The notes under the pieces are model-generated. The model was not told the DNA's origin. It was given only the letters and a program-made list of their open reading frames with translations, and searched no databases. The position numbers and the translations under genes are program-made. 64,000 nucleotides of DNA from Alviniconcha marisindica (lineage: Eukaryota; Mollusca; Gastropoda; Provannidae), in assembly GCA_018857735.1 (NCBI GenBank), contig JABMCL010000882.1, forward strand, positions 100,001-164,000. The letters are read 5' to 3'. Below, piece by piece: positions 21,901 through 35,800 of the stretch (the first letter of the stretch is position 1; every line of letters begins with the position of its first letter).

Positions 21901-24900
21901 AGTGGGTTACTTTATGTGGGCAGACCATAACATGCAGGTAATATGACAGCATTCTCTGTGGCCTTAATATTTACTCTCTGGCTGTCTGGACTCTGGGCGT
22001 TCAAACTGAAAGGCCCATATATATGCGCTCCACCCCGTCTCTCATAAGTTTCCCCAGCTTTGCTTTCGAAACAGTTCTAATGTTCATCTGACTGACAATG
22101 GCCCTCTCTCATCCTTTCAAGGAAGGTCGTCTCGTGCTTCCTCTTTCCACGCCTTTCAAAGGCTTTATGTCAAAAACAGAAATGGATGGGGGGTGGGGGG
22201 TGGGGGTGGAGGGGGGTTCCCTTTTCTCAAAAAAGACCTGCCACATTTTCCCTCAAGCGCTGCTATCTTCCTCCACCGTGGTGTAAGCCCCAATTCATTA
22301 TCTGCTTAAGTTGTTAGTAGTCTGCATATTGCATCCTTGTGTGCACATTCCCTTAAGCCCATTCTTAACTGGGCGAATGTTTGTTCGCCAAACATACTTC
22401 GGCCAGTTTGACGAACTATGATTCGTTGAGCGAATGTTTGTTCGCCAAACATACTTCGGACAGTTTGACGAACTATGATTCGTTTCTTAATTTAATTTTT
22501 AGTTTGCCGAACATGGTTCAGACAGTCCAAACTTTACTTCGTTCTCAACTGGCTCATAATGAGATGCAAGCTTCGGCCTGAACTTGCGGCAGACGCATAG
22601 CAGACAGCATGATCGAAAATGTAGGCTAAAGTCATGTCAAGTCAATATACTTTCATCATCCCTCACAGGGTAATTCAACTAACTACTATCTCATTCTGGG
22701 TCTCCGAGACAAGGCTGCACCTCCCACAAGTCAACAAATAAACGAATTCCCTCCGAATCGAGTGAAGAACCTAGCGACACCGTCATCCATTTTGATTTTG
22801 ATTTTGTCTTCATCCACAGGAGAGCTCTGCTCTCAGCCAATCAGAGGCAATGATCGTCAATACGGCGAATGTTCCCAGAACATGTTGAGCGAAGCTTTTT
22901 GCACCCCGAATATAGCTTCGATGAATACTTCCAACTAGGTTCGCAAAGAAAAGTTGGCCCAATTAAGAACCAACTAGCTTCGCCGAACACTTCCAACTAG
23001 GTTCGCGAAGAAACATTCGCCCAATTAAGAACGGGCTTTAGAGTGATTTTTGCGATCTTCCTCCACTGCGGTGTAAGCTCCCATTCATTGTCCTTCAAGT
23101 TGTTAGTAGACCGTCTACTGCACTCTTGTATGCACATGCACTTTGAAGCGGTCTTTTCTGGTGAAGATTTTGTAATTTACAAATACTTTATTTATTGTGA
23201 TTGTTGAAAATTTCTATATGGCTCAGTAACGAATGCACGGTGTATGGACACCATAACAAAAAGTGACAAAAGACAGCTACGCAGACAAATGTCAGCATAC
23301 ACACACACTCCAACAAAAAGTGACCAAAGACACCTACGCAGACAAATCTCAGCATACACACACGCACACACTCAACAAAAAGTGACAAAAGACACCTACA
23401 AGAACAAATGTCAGTGTACAATGATGCTACAACAAAAAGCAACAAAAGATACCTACATGGACAAATGTCAGCACACAAAGACAACAAAAAAGCAACAAAA
23501 GACACCAACGTGGACACATATCAGCATGTCTGGAACAATCTCCCCCAAGACATCAGGCACTCTGCTACTCTCTCTTCCTTCAAAAGTCAACTCAAGACAT
23601 TTCTCTTTCTCAGAATATTTCAGTTAAACCACATTGTCCTTCACTCCCATCAGTCTGTACAGTGTGCGTGTGTGTGTGTGTGCGTGCGTGCGTATCTTTT
23701 GCGTAATTATGCTTGAACACTTGTTGAGATATACATTTATTTTATTTTTTTGATAACATTTTCCATCTCGATATACATTATTTGTGTATGCTTGTTCAGT
23801 GCTTTGAGCCGCAGGGTAGGCGCTTTACAAATTTCCATTATTATTATTATTATACAAAGACATTACAACAAAAAATGACAAAAGACACCTACGCAGACAA
23901 ATGTCAGCGTACACAGGCCCGCCAAACTGTGCCATGACGCCGATGCCGTAGGACGCAGCTTGCCGCACTTCTGGCTGCTTGTCTGTGATGTACTCCACCA
24001 TTGGTTGCAGAAAGAGGTTTTGGTAATTGGCTGACAGCTGAAGACAACACAGAGGAGAAAAGACACACCGTCGGTAAGTCAGGTCACAAGACACACTGGC
24101 AGCATCAGAAAGTCATAGCATGATTATGTGAGCCCTCACTGTGACCTTAAAGCTAAGTGCGCAAACCCATCTCTTCACAACACTCTGCTTCGTGGTGAGG
24201 CACTGACACGCAAACGTTTGGTTCCAAAAGGTTGAACAGTTCTGAAGATATGCGTGAGTGAGTGTATATGTATGCATGATTTGACAGACAGCAATGAGTG
24301 AAGTGAGTGAGTGAGTGTATTTGTTTGCATGATTTGACACACAGCAATGAGTGAAGTGGGTGTGTGAGTGTATTTGTTTGCACGATTTGACACACAGCAA
24401 TGAGTGAAGTGGATGTGTGAGTGTATTTGTATGTGTGATTTGACAGACAGCAATGAGTGTGTGAGTATATTTGTATCCGTGATTTGACACATGGCAATGA
24501 GTGAAGCGAGTGTGTGAGTGTATCTGTATGTGTGATTTGACAGACAGCAATGAGTGAAGAAGTGAATGCGTGAGTGCATCTGTACACATGATTTGACACA
24601 CGCCAATGAGTGAAGGAGTGAGTGTATCTGTATCCATGATCTGCAGCACAGCAAGAAGTGAAGAAGTGAGTGTGTGAGTGTATCACTAAGCATGATCTGC
24701 AGCACAGCAAGAACAAAGGACTGACCGGCCCACAGTGCTCCAGCACATCATCCCACACGCACAGCGCCCACTGCTTGTCTGCCCACGGGCGGTCATTACT
24801 CTGAAAATCCACACTCACTATCGTCACATCAACTATGTTAAAACACAAAACAGTGAGCGAAAAAAACATTTCTTGATTCTGTACAATGTGCTTACATCTG

Positions 24901-26846
24901 TTTTTATGTCAGAGGCTCACGCTTTATTAATATTTTGTTATCATTAATCTTCAGATGCCAACAATGCTGATGCAACAAGATCATCAAGATTATTCAAATT
25001 ATCTTTAAAAAAATTCGTGGAAAATAGTCTTGTTACCTGCAAAGCCCATAACAACATCTTCCTCAAAACGTGGAGGGGGGGGTGCTCTCTTCAAAGACAA
25101 CTCTAAACATCAAACAAATGTGGTAGTAAAAGATCCGTGGTCCTTGCTTGTTCAGGGGTTAATCCAACAGAAACATGAAGGGTACGACTTCATCAAAACC
25201 ATCCTAACCAACAGGTGACCTATCTGCAGGGTGGTCCTTCAATCACGGCTTTCAACAAAACAGGGGTGGCAATACCTTGCACGCAAGGGACACAAAAATC
25301 CTGTGCCCCGGAGCAAAGCACGATTAAGGCGACTGTCGGTCAAAACTGAAAGTGGCTTCACAGAGCCGGCGCCAAAGAGGCGACTCACCAGCATCTTGAC
25401 GAAGAATGGCATGACTTTCTCAAAGACAGGCAGGAAGGCTTCATTGTGGGTTCCGAAGAAGGAGTGGAGAATGTCGGCGATCTTGCTCAAGATGTACACA
25501 TCCTCGTCGTCCTGTGAAGAGGGGAAAGGTGTGTCAGCAGCATAACCAACTAGTTCATTCATTTGTTACTTCTCTTCTGCTCTATGCTGGCTACTTTTGC
25601 TTTTGCTTCACAGCACAAAAATCCTTTGCCAATAACAGATAACCTCTGTCAAACAACATCACCCATACAGAGCCAAAACAACAACAACAACAGATCTTTG
25701 ACAGCCTGCTTCTAACTGAAGGTTTTGCTGTACTGGCACAGGAACTATCACCGTCAGTGCTCAAGAGCAACAGACAAACAAGTGCATGCAATTTTCATTC
25801 CCTCTTCTCTTTCTCTTTTCTGTGTGTGTGTGTGTGCGCGCGCACACGTGTGGACTTGCATGTGTGTGAGCATGCGAGTGAATGAGAGAGACAAGAGAGT
25901 ACTTGAGTGGGTGTACCAACACGCTGCCTGAACAGTCTGAAGTATTCTTATCAACGACGGTTTGGAGTATTATTATTTACGATCTACACATCTTTCAATG
26001 GTCGCATGTAGTCTGAGGCATGCTTCAGTCCCCAAGACGCTGCCAGAAGGCATCAGTCTACAAGACTTTAAGTCTAACAAGCAGGTTCACAGGACCTGCT
26101 GGCCTTCACATCCTTTTACTGCGCTGCCAGCTGCTAGTGTTACCAGTGACTACACACACTTGTAGCAGGGAAGTTACAGAGTAACAACTACCAATGACTA
26201 CACACACTTGTAGCAGGGAAGTTACAGAGTAACAACCAGTGACTACACACACTTGTAGCAGGGAAGTTACAGAGTAACAACCAGTGACTACACACACATG
26301 TAGCAGGGAAGTTACAGAGTAACAACCAGTGACTACACACACTTGTAGCAGGGAAGTTACAGAGTAACAACCAATGACTACACACATTTGTAGCAGGGAA
26401 GTTACAGAGTAACAACCACCAATGACTACACACACTTGTAGCAGGGAAGTTACAGAGTAACAACCAATGACTACACACACTTGTAGCAGGGAAGTTACAG
26501 AGTAACAACCAGTGACTACACACACTTGTAGCAGGGAAGTTACAGAGTAACAACCACCAATGACTACACACACTTGTAGCAGGGAAATTACCGAATAAAA
26601 AGGAACGCAGGAACTAACCTCTTCCATCAGGCCTTCCTCCACGACATCATCGTAGTCTTCGTCTTTCCTCTTCTCTGCGGGAACACATCACCAAATTATG
26701 TTCGGTGGAGCACAACACAAAAACAAAGCTTCATGATGTGAGGACTTCACACACACATACACAGACATGCACATATTTACAGATAAACGCACAGATATAC
26801 ACAGACGGGATCTGTTTCAGATACATTATTCACAAAAAGAAACACA

Positions 26847-26877
<31 letters not shown>

Positions 26878-29800
26878 AATAATCAACCACAGATATAAAA
26901 CTAGTGGAGGGCTGAGGGGTAGGGGTTTCGGTGGGATCTGTTACAGATATATTATTCACAAAGGTAATCAAACACAGATCAGATACAAAACTAGCAGAGG
27001 CTGAGGGGTGGGGATCTGTTTCAGATACAGCATTCATGGATACAGCCCCCCCCCCCCCCCCCCCCCCCCCAAACTGTTTTGCCGAGACACTCACCTTGCC
27101 TTTGTGCTTGTCGCTCAAAGTGGTTCTGAAGGAGCTTAGTCAGCATTGTCACCAGCGTGGCCATGTCTGCCTCTGACAGACACCCCTTGCCCAGTTTCTC
27201 CACACACTGAAACCCAACGTGACCACCACCGTTATCATCAATCATCATCACCTCGTCACCACCGTAACAGCCAAGCCTTGTTGAACTTCTCCACACACTG
27301 AAACACAATGTGACCACCACCGTTATCATCAATCGTCATCACCGTATCAGACACCCCATGCCCAGCTTCTCCACACACTGAAACACAACGTGACCACCAC
27401 TATTACCATCAATCGTCACCACTGTATCAGCCAGTCCTGGCTGAACTCCACACACTGAAACACAATGTGACCACCACTGTTATCATCAATTGTCACCACC
27501 ATATCAGCCAGTCCTTGCTGAACTTCTCCATGCACTGAAACACAACGTGACCACCACCATTATCATCAATCGTCACCACAATATCAGACACCCCATGCCC
27601 AGCTTCTCCACACACTGAAACACAATGTGACCACCACTATTACCATCAATCGTCACCACTGTATCAGCCAGTCCTGGCTGAACTTCTCCACACACTGAAA
27701 CACAATGTGACCACCACCGTTATCATCAATTGTCACCACCGTATCAGCCAGTCCTTGCTGAACTTCTCCACGCACTGAAACACAACATGACCACCACCGT
27801 TATCATCAATCGTCACCACTGTATCAGCCAGTCCTTGCTGAACTTCTCCGCACAATGAAACACAATGTGACCACCACCGTTATCATCAGTTGTCACCACC
27901 GTATCAGCCAGTCCTTGCTGAACTTCTCCACGCACTGAAACACAACGTGACCACCACCGTTATCATCAATCGTCACCACTGTATCAGCCAGTCCTTGCTG
28001 AACTTCTCCACACACTGAAACACAATGTGACCACCATCGTTATCATCAATCGTCACCACCGTATCAGCCGAGCCTTGCTGAACTTCTCTGCACACTGAAA
28101 TAGAACATTATCATCTCCAGTATTATCATCATCACCATCAGAAAGTAAACAAATCATTGCTGAACTCCCACTCACTGAAACAGAACAAGCTATTCAGCCT
28201 GAATAGCTTGTTTAGGCAAAACACAAAACCCACCTTAGCAAAGGAGTCTAGATGTTCAGGCAAAACACAAAACCTCACCTTAGCAAAGGAGTCGAGATGT
28301 TCAGGCAAAACACAAAACCTCACTTTGGCAAAGGAGTTGAGATGTTCCGGCAAAACACAAAACCTCACCTTAGCAAAGGAGTCGAGATGTTCAGGCAAAA
28401 CACAAAACCTCACTTTGGCAAAGGAGTTGAGATGTTCAGGCAAAACACAAAACCTCACCTTAGCAAATGAGCCAAGACGCTCAGTCAAAATACAAAACTT
28501 CACCTTAGCAAAGGAGTCAAGACGTTCAGGCAAAACACAAAACCTCACCTTAGCGAAGGAGTTGAGATGTTCAGGTAAGACGCTCTGCTCGGGTTCAATC
28601 TCGATGGCCTTCAAGAGGTTGGGGCAGATGTAGTTGCTCCACATGTCGGACACGTAGTGCTCTCCGCGGATGCTGGCGCACTCCAGCAGGTAGGGCAGGG
28701 ACTCCGATGCTGCTATCCGCACATCTGGACGCCGGTTAAAGAAGCTGCTGACCCAAGTTTGGAGGAAAAAGAGCCACCAGGCCCAAATGTACCAACACCT
28801 TTCCAGTTCTCCTTTCCTGGTACTTAAGTTCCGCAAAAACCATAAGGCTTAATAGTGACGGGCAAACAGAGGTGGGGGAAGAGGGAGATTATATACCTAT
28901 CGCTACACTGGCACCACCAGAATGACTCCTGCATTAAGATGGGCAGCGACAAGAGCCATTTTAATGTTCCATTAATTGTGAGGGACAGAGATGCAAGACA
29001 GTGCATGTCCACAAACCACCTTTTCGCAGAGAAAGGAGAGCTTGTGTGTCACTTGCTGCTTTCCGAACAGTGCAGTGATTGGCTGTTCACACCTGTATCT
29101 TAGACAGGAAGGAGCCTGTGTGTTGCTTGCTGCTCTCTGATCAGTGCAGTGATTGGCAGTTCACACTTGTATCTTAGACAGGAAGAAGCTTGTGTGTCAC
29201 TTGCTGTTTTCTGATCAGTGTAGTGATTGGCTGTTCACACCTGTATCTTAGACAGGAAGGAGCCTGTGTGTCACTTGCTATTTTCTAATCAGTGCAGTGA
29301 TTGGCTGTTCACACCTGTATATTAGACAGGAAGGAACCTGTGTGTCACTTGCTGCTCTCTGATCAGTGCAATGATTGGCAGTTCACACCTGTATCTTAGA
29401 CAGGAAGAAGCTTGTGTGTCACTTGCTGTTTTCTGATCAGTGCAGTGATTGGCTGTTCACACCTGTATATTAGACAGGAAGGAGCCTGTGTGTCACTTGC
29501 TGTTTTCTGATCAGTGCAGTGATTGGCAGTTCACACCTGTATCTTTGACAGGAAGAAGCCTGTGTGTCACTTGCTGTTTTCTGATCAGTGCAGTGATTGG
29601 CTGTTCACACCTGTATCTTAGACAGGAAGGAGCCTGTGTGTCACTTGCTGTTTTCTGATCAGTTCAGTGACTGGCTGTTCACACCTGTATATTAGACAGG
29701 AAGAAGCTTGTGTGTCACTTGCTGTTTTCTGATCAGTTCAGTGACTGGCTGTTCACACCTGTATATTAGACAGGATGGAGCCTGTGTGTCACTTGCTGTT

Positions 29801-32800
29801 TTCTGATCAGTGCAGTGATTGGCTGTTCACACCTGTATCTTAGACAGGAAGGAGCCTGTGTGTCACTTGCTGTTCTCTGATCAGTGCAGTGATTGGCTGT
29901 TCACACCTGTATCTTAGACAGGAAGGAGCCTGTGTGTCACTTGCTGTTTTCTGATCAATGCAGTGATTGGCTGTTCACACCTGTATCTTAGACAGGAAGG
30001 AGCCTGTGTGTCACTTGCTGTTTTCTGATCAATGCAGTGATTGGCTGTTCACACCTGTATCTTAGACAGGAAGGAGCTCATATATCGCTTGCTGTTTTCT
30101 AATCAGTTCAGTGACTGGCTCTTCACACCTGTATCTTAGACAGGAAGGAGCCTGTGTGTCACTTGCTGTTTTCTGATCAGTGCAGTGATTGGCGGTTCAC
30201 ACCTGTATTTTAGACAGGAAGAAGCCTGTGTGTTGCTTGCTGTGTTTTTTTTTATCAGTGCAGTGACTGGCTGTCCACACACCTGTACTTTACAGGTGGC
30301 AAGAGCTTGCTGTAGGTCAACCTTTGTTCTCAGACTCTGAAACACAAACGACGTTGACCACCACCACCACCACCACCCAGTCCCCCAAGTGCCAAAGGAT
30401 ACCATCGTGGAAGTAGAACTTTAGCAGAGGAACCATGATCTTCACAACTTCTTCAGAGTATTCTGCAAATGCCTCTTTCAATTCCCGAGCGTAGCAGACC
30501 AACATCTGGCAGGCAGTTGCCTTTTCTTCCAGCCCCGCTGTTCTGATGCCAAAGTTTTGCTGCAATCACAAACACAAGGTAGTACTACATCAACATAACT
30601 TGCAGTCTGAAATCCAAAACTGCAGTATGCAAACATGCTCCCGATAATCCCTCCAGAGAGGGAAGTGAACTCTAACCTCTAATGGTAATACCAAGATGCC
30701 ATTACCAATCAAAACACTGCAAGCATGCCCAATCAAAACATTGATAACATTTTCAGCAACCAATCAAACACAATTTTTTTCTGTACCCATTCAAACTGCT
30801 GATGAAATATCCAGTAACCAATCAAAATATTAATGAAACGTCCACTAGTCAATCAGCAACACTGATGAGATGCCTAGCAACCTAGCAAAACAGTGTTCAA
30901 GCTTCTGAGGCTTCATATACACAACCGTGACCCCCAAATACCAAAGATGATTTCCAGTCTATTTTAGATGAAGAAACTACAACTGTATCATTCCAAAATA
31001 CCAATGATGACTTCTATTTATTCCAGCAAAAGGAAGTGTTACACCACTGTATCATTCCACAATACCAATGATGGTTGGTATCCGTCTATACCAGCAAAAG
31101 GAAGTGTTACACCACTGTATCATTCCATAATACCAATGATGGTTGGTATCTGTCTATTCCAGCAAAAGGAAATGCTACACCACCATATCATTCCATAATA
31201 CCAATGATGGTTGGTATCTGTCTATTCCAGCAAAAGGAAATGTTACACCACCCTATCATTCCATAATACCAATGATGGTTGGTATCTGTCTCTTCCAGCA
31301 AAAGGAAGTGTTACACCACTGTATCATTCCATAACACCAATGATGGTTGGTATCTGTCTATTCCAGCAAAAGGAAATCTTACACCACTGTATCATTCCAT
31401 AATACCAATGATGGTTGGTATCTGTCTATTCCAGCAAAAGGAAATGTACACCACCATATCATTCCATAATACCAATGATGGTTGGTATCTGTCTATTCCA
31501 GCAAAAGGAAATGTTACACCACCATATCATTCCATAATACCAATGATGGTTGGTATCTGTCTATTCCAGCAAAAGGAAGTGTTGCAGCACTGTACCATTC
31601 CAAAATACCAATGATGGTATTTGTCTATTCAAAAATACAAATGATTCCTGTCAATCCCACAAAAAGAAAAATAGTTATTACACAAGTGTATTATTCCCAA
31701 ATACCAGTATCTTTCTATTCCAGCTGAAGGAAATACTACACAACTGTATCATTCGAAAATACCAATGATGGTATCTGTCTACTCCAGCAGAGGGAAGTGT
31801 TACAGCACTTATCATTCCAAAATACCAATGATAGTATGTCTATCCCAGCAGACGGAAGTATTACACATCATTCCCAGACACTAATGATTTCTGTATGTCT
31901 GTTCCAGCAAAAGGAACCGTTACACACCACTTCCAAAATATCAATGATGATTTCCGTCCATCCAGGATCTAAAATCCAAGTCATCACAACATTAAAACAC
32001 AAGCACAAAAAGGAAAACCAGCTGATGGATCAACATTACAGAGAGATATCTGTTACTAGTCTTCAGAAAGGACATCTCACCTGGTCACCAATGGTCACAA
32101 ATTGCCAATCTTCATCATCTTCCATTTCTCTCATGTCTTCACCTGGACAAGAAAAACCAACCACACACCTATAGCAAAAGAGAAACCACGACAGTCTTTA
32201 TGCCCTAGATGGGGAACTTTCTTTCTGCATTATGATCAACAGTTAAACTACTAGATTCAAAACTATTAACATTTCTTTTTTTCCCTCTCTCCCTTTAAAG
32301 TAAAAATCTAAGGAAGTTACTTGACAAAACAAATGTAATCCTTTCAGAAAGATTACTTAAGGGTTTAGAAACACCCACACAATGTGTTTATAAATTTCTT
32401 TTCATTAAAGGAAATAAAAATTACCAAAATAAACAGAGGACCACAACCAACTCTTTTTCTGCCCAGTTCAGTATACACTGTTCAGGGCAGAAGTCAGAAA
32501 GTTCTGGTCTACTCTCACAATGACTATGCATATCCATACCCAGCAAACCACCATTCTCATCCTCATCACCCTCAATTCACTGTCTACTTCAAGGGACATT
32601 TGACTGAAGACAGTCAGTTTTCAACACTGGTCAGAGAAAAAATAAAATAAAAACACAATGACTCATCTACTGTTGAGACAGACAGCTCTCAACACTGATT
32701 CCACACCCAAAAAGTTTTAAAAAAATTACATAACAAAAATTCACTGCCTATTAAAATTACATCTGGTCTCAAACCAGTGGTAATTTTAATAGGCAGTGAA

Positions 32801-35800
32801 CTGTTATGCGGCTTTCATCACCAGTCTGAGTTCAAGGAAGATTTATAACAAAAACCTCACTGTCTATTAAAGCAACTCTAGTTTGAGAGAACAGGCAGCT
32901 TTCAACACCGTTCCCAGTAAAAAACACCCAAAAAAAACATAACAAATAACTATTACATTATCATTGGCTTCAAAAACAGGTAGCTTCCAATACTCTTCCC
33001 AATAAAAACAACAACAAAACCAAACATAACGACAAAAATCACTGTCTATAAAAGCAACCTCTAGTTTGAGAGAAGGCAGCTTTGAACGCCGTCCCAGTAT
33101 AAAAAACAACAAAACAAAACAACAACAAAACAAACAAGTCACTGTCTATCAAAGCAACGACCTCAGGTTTGAGGGAGGCAGCTTTCAGCACTGTTCACTG
33201 TTCCCACTTAAAAACAACAACATAACAACTCACTGTCTATCAAAGCAATGACCTCTGATTTCAGAGAGGCAGCTTTCATTTCACTGTTGCCAGTTAAAAA
33301 AAATAAAAAAAAATAACAAACTCACTGTCTATCAAAGCGACAACCTCAGGTTTGAGGGAGGCAGCTTTCAGCACTGTTCACTGTTCCCAGTTAAAAACCA
33401 AACACACACACAAAAAAAAACATAACAAACAACTCACTGTCTATCAAAGCGACAACCTCAGGTTTGAGGGAGGCAACTTTCAGCACGGTTCACTGTTGCC
33501 AGTTTTAAAAAAAACAAAAAACAAAAAACATAAGAAACAATTGCCAAACATAAGAAACAACTCACTGTCTATCAAAGCAATGACCTCAGGTTTGAGGGAG
33601 GCAACATTCAGCACGGTTCACTGCTGCCAGCTAAAAAAACCAAAACATAACAAACAATTGCCAAACATAAGAAACTCACTGTCTATCAAAGCGACCTCAG
33701 GTTTGAGGGAGGCAGCTTTCAGCACGGGCCCCATGACCATGGGCAGGTACTGCTGGAACTCCTTCCCCAGGATCTTGCACATCCTCGCCCATGCCGAGAT
33801 CATATAGGATATCTGAAACGTCCATCACCAGATGCATCATGATTATTAGAGTAATTTACCACTCTGAGGGATTTCCTAGCTCAGACGGTCTCTTTCACAC
33901 TCTCTGTGAGAAGGCGTGGAAGATGAATGTCACGCAGGGCCCACCCGCATTGCCCACTTGAAAGTTACAAATCTGGCAGGTGGGCTTCTCAGAGCTGCCA
34001 ACCCTTCACTAGACTTTAGCGTAGCAAAATCAGATTTTAAGCGTAGGAATTAGATTTTGAGCGTAGCGTACATATATGGTCCTCCTTCGCAATTCGCTTT
34101 TGCGGAAATGTGCGCCAAAACAGATGTCATGATCGGCTGCTGAGAGAGCGATGTTGTGCACTACAAACAAATTTGTGAAAAGCATCTCCGCTTGAATTAT
34201 GTCACAACCTATAAAAATTAATGGGAAATCTTCAGCGTACTTCCTATCGCTTTTCCTTTGTTGATGTGACGCTTCAAGTTGACGAGTTGTTCGACGCCGT
34301 ATTTTCCGCCATGGGCGACAAAAAAGTCCCAAGAACTGAAGAAGCAGGTGCTGCACTTCACATGCTTGGCGCTCTGCGTTGATCGTACAACACACAGAAA
34401 CTGTTCTGTATAATACTCTTCCCGGAAAATTTGGTGTGCGATTTTTTGGCAAGATTCATCACCCGGGAGCTCGCTTTCAGCTTCTCGCTCTGGCATGGCA
34501 ATTTGAAATGATTGAAAACGGAAGTCGTCTCGCCAGGAAGTGACGCATAAAAGTGGGAATTGAACTGAACGCTACGATTGGTCAGATGGTTAAAACGCGA
34601 ACGCCGATTGGCTGTGGCACAACCAACATCTCAGACACAAAAAGGCACACTCACAACCGGTTGCTGGCAAATTTGATGCCCACACGAACGCATGGGATCG
34701 AAAATAAACAATTATTGTTTTTCTGAGGGAGAGCACAGTGATATGATCATGAGCATAGCAGCATAGCGCAGTGCCCTTGGGCGTAGCAAACTATGGCCAA
34801 AACGTAGTGGTTGGCAGCTCTGGCTTCTGCACCCTTAGGTCATTAGTCAGCAAGGTCTTGCTGGTGCACATCTTTAGCAACAACTGCACGATCTCAGACA
34901 AATCACAGACAGATGGAGACAAACAGACAAGGCTTATGGGTCATCACCAGTCCTGTCCTGCTGGCCTGTCTTCAGTAACAACTGCACTATTTCCTGAAAG
35001 CACAGAGCCAGAGAAGACTACCGAAGCCCTAGGTCATCATCAACAAGGTCCTGATGGCTGTCTTCCTCAACATGCCGGATCCGATACACATCCGGGCCGG
35101 ATCAGCTGGGAAACACAGGCCAGATGATTCTTGCACACCGGATTGCTTCCAGACCGGATCCGTTTGGCCAAACCCTGGCACAATCAGCCAGAACTAAATT
35201 AGATCCAGGCTGGTTTTGTATAATATTATCCAGGACATCTGTGGAAGAATGCAACTGAGTCTGAAAATGGGAAACTAGTAGCAGGCCGGTTGCGTCCTGC
35301 CAGAAACCAGGCCTAATGATTCCTGCACACCAGCTTGCTTTCAGACCAGATGTGTTTGGCCAAACCCTGGCCAGGCCATCCAGATTAGATCCGGGTTGGT
35401 TTTGCACAGCATGGCTCATGCCTTCTTTGGAAAAATGGAACTGAAAAGGATGCGGGAAGTCAGATCTGGCATATACGATCTGGACTGATTCTGGCTGTAC
35501 ACTGGCCGTAACGGCCATAACTGGCCGGAACCAAAACGCTTCCGGATCAGACCTGGCATGTTTACTGGTGAAGTGACACTATAATAAAGTGGAATGGTGC
35601 ATGTTTGAATGGTGTACACAGAACTTGCGCTGAGATGGCATCAGTTTCATGTGGCACCCTCCACGCAACAACCAAAGAGCGCTATCAGTACACCACTGCC
35701 GCAGATATTAAAAATACACGCTAAAAAAGGAGAGTCACTCATTCAGAATCACAAGACATGTGTGCAGTGAGTCTGCTCGAGAGCAGAGAATAGTGCTGTA

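Noticed and set aside
23893..23990. Alternative exon 25 donor at CCT before GTGTAC
   Set aside because: It would leave phase 0, which does not fit exon 26 (AA then TGT), and would drop eight residues that align without gaps to vertebrate IPO5.
28157..28633. Plus-strand 158-codon frame of [10 protein letters not shown] repeats
   Set aside because: Antisense shadow of the exon 20 donor array.
34030..34496. Minus-strand frames of 92-140 codons as a transposase
   Set aside because: No catalytic or zinc-finger motif recognised; they lie inside the hAT-like non-autonomous element.
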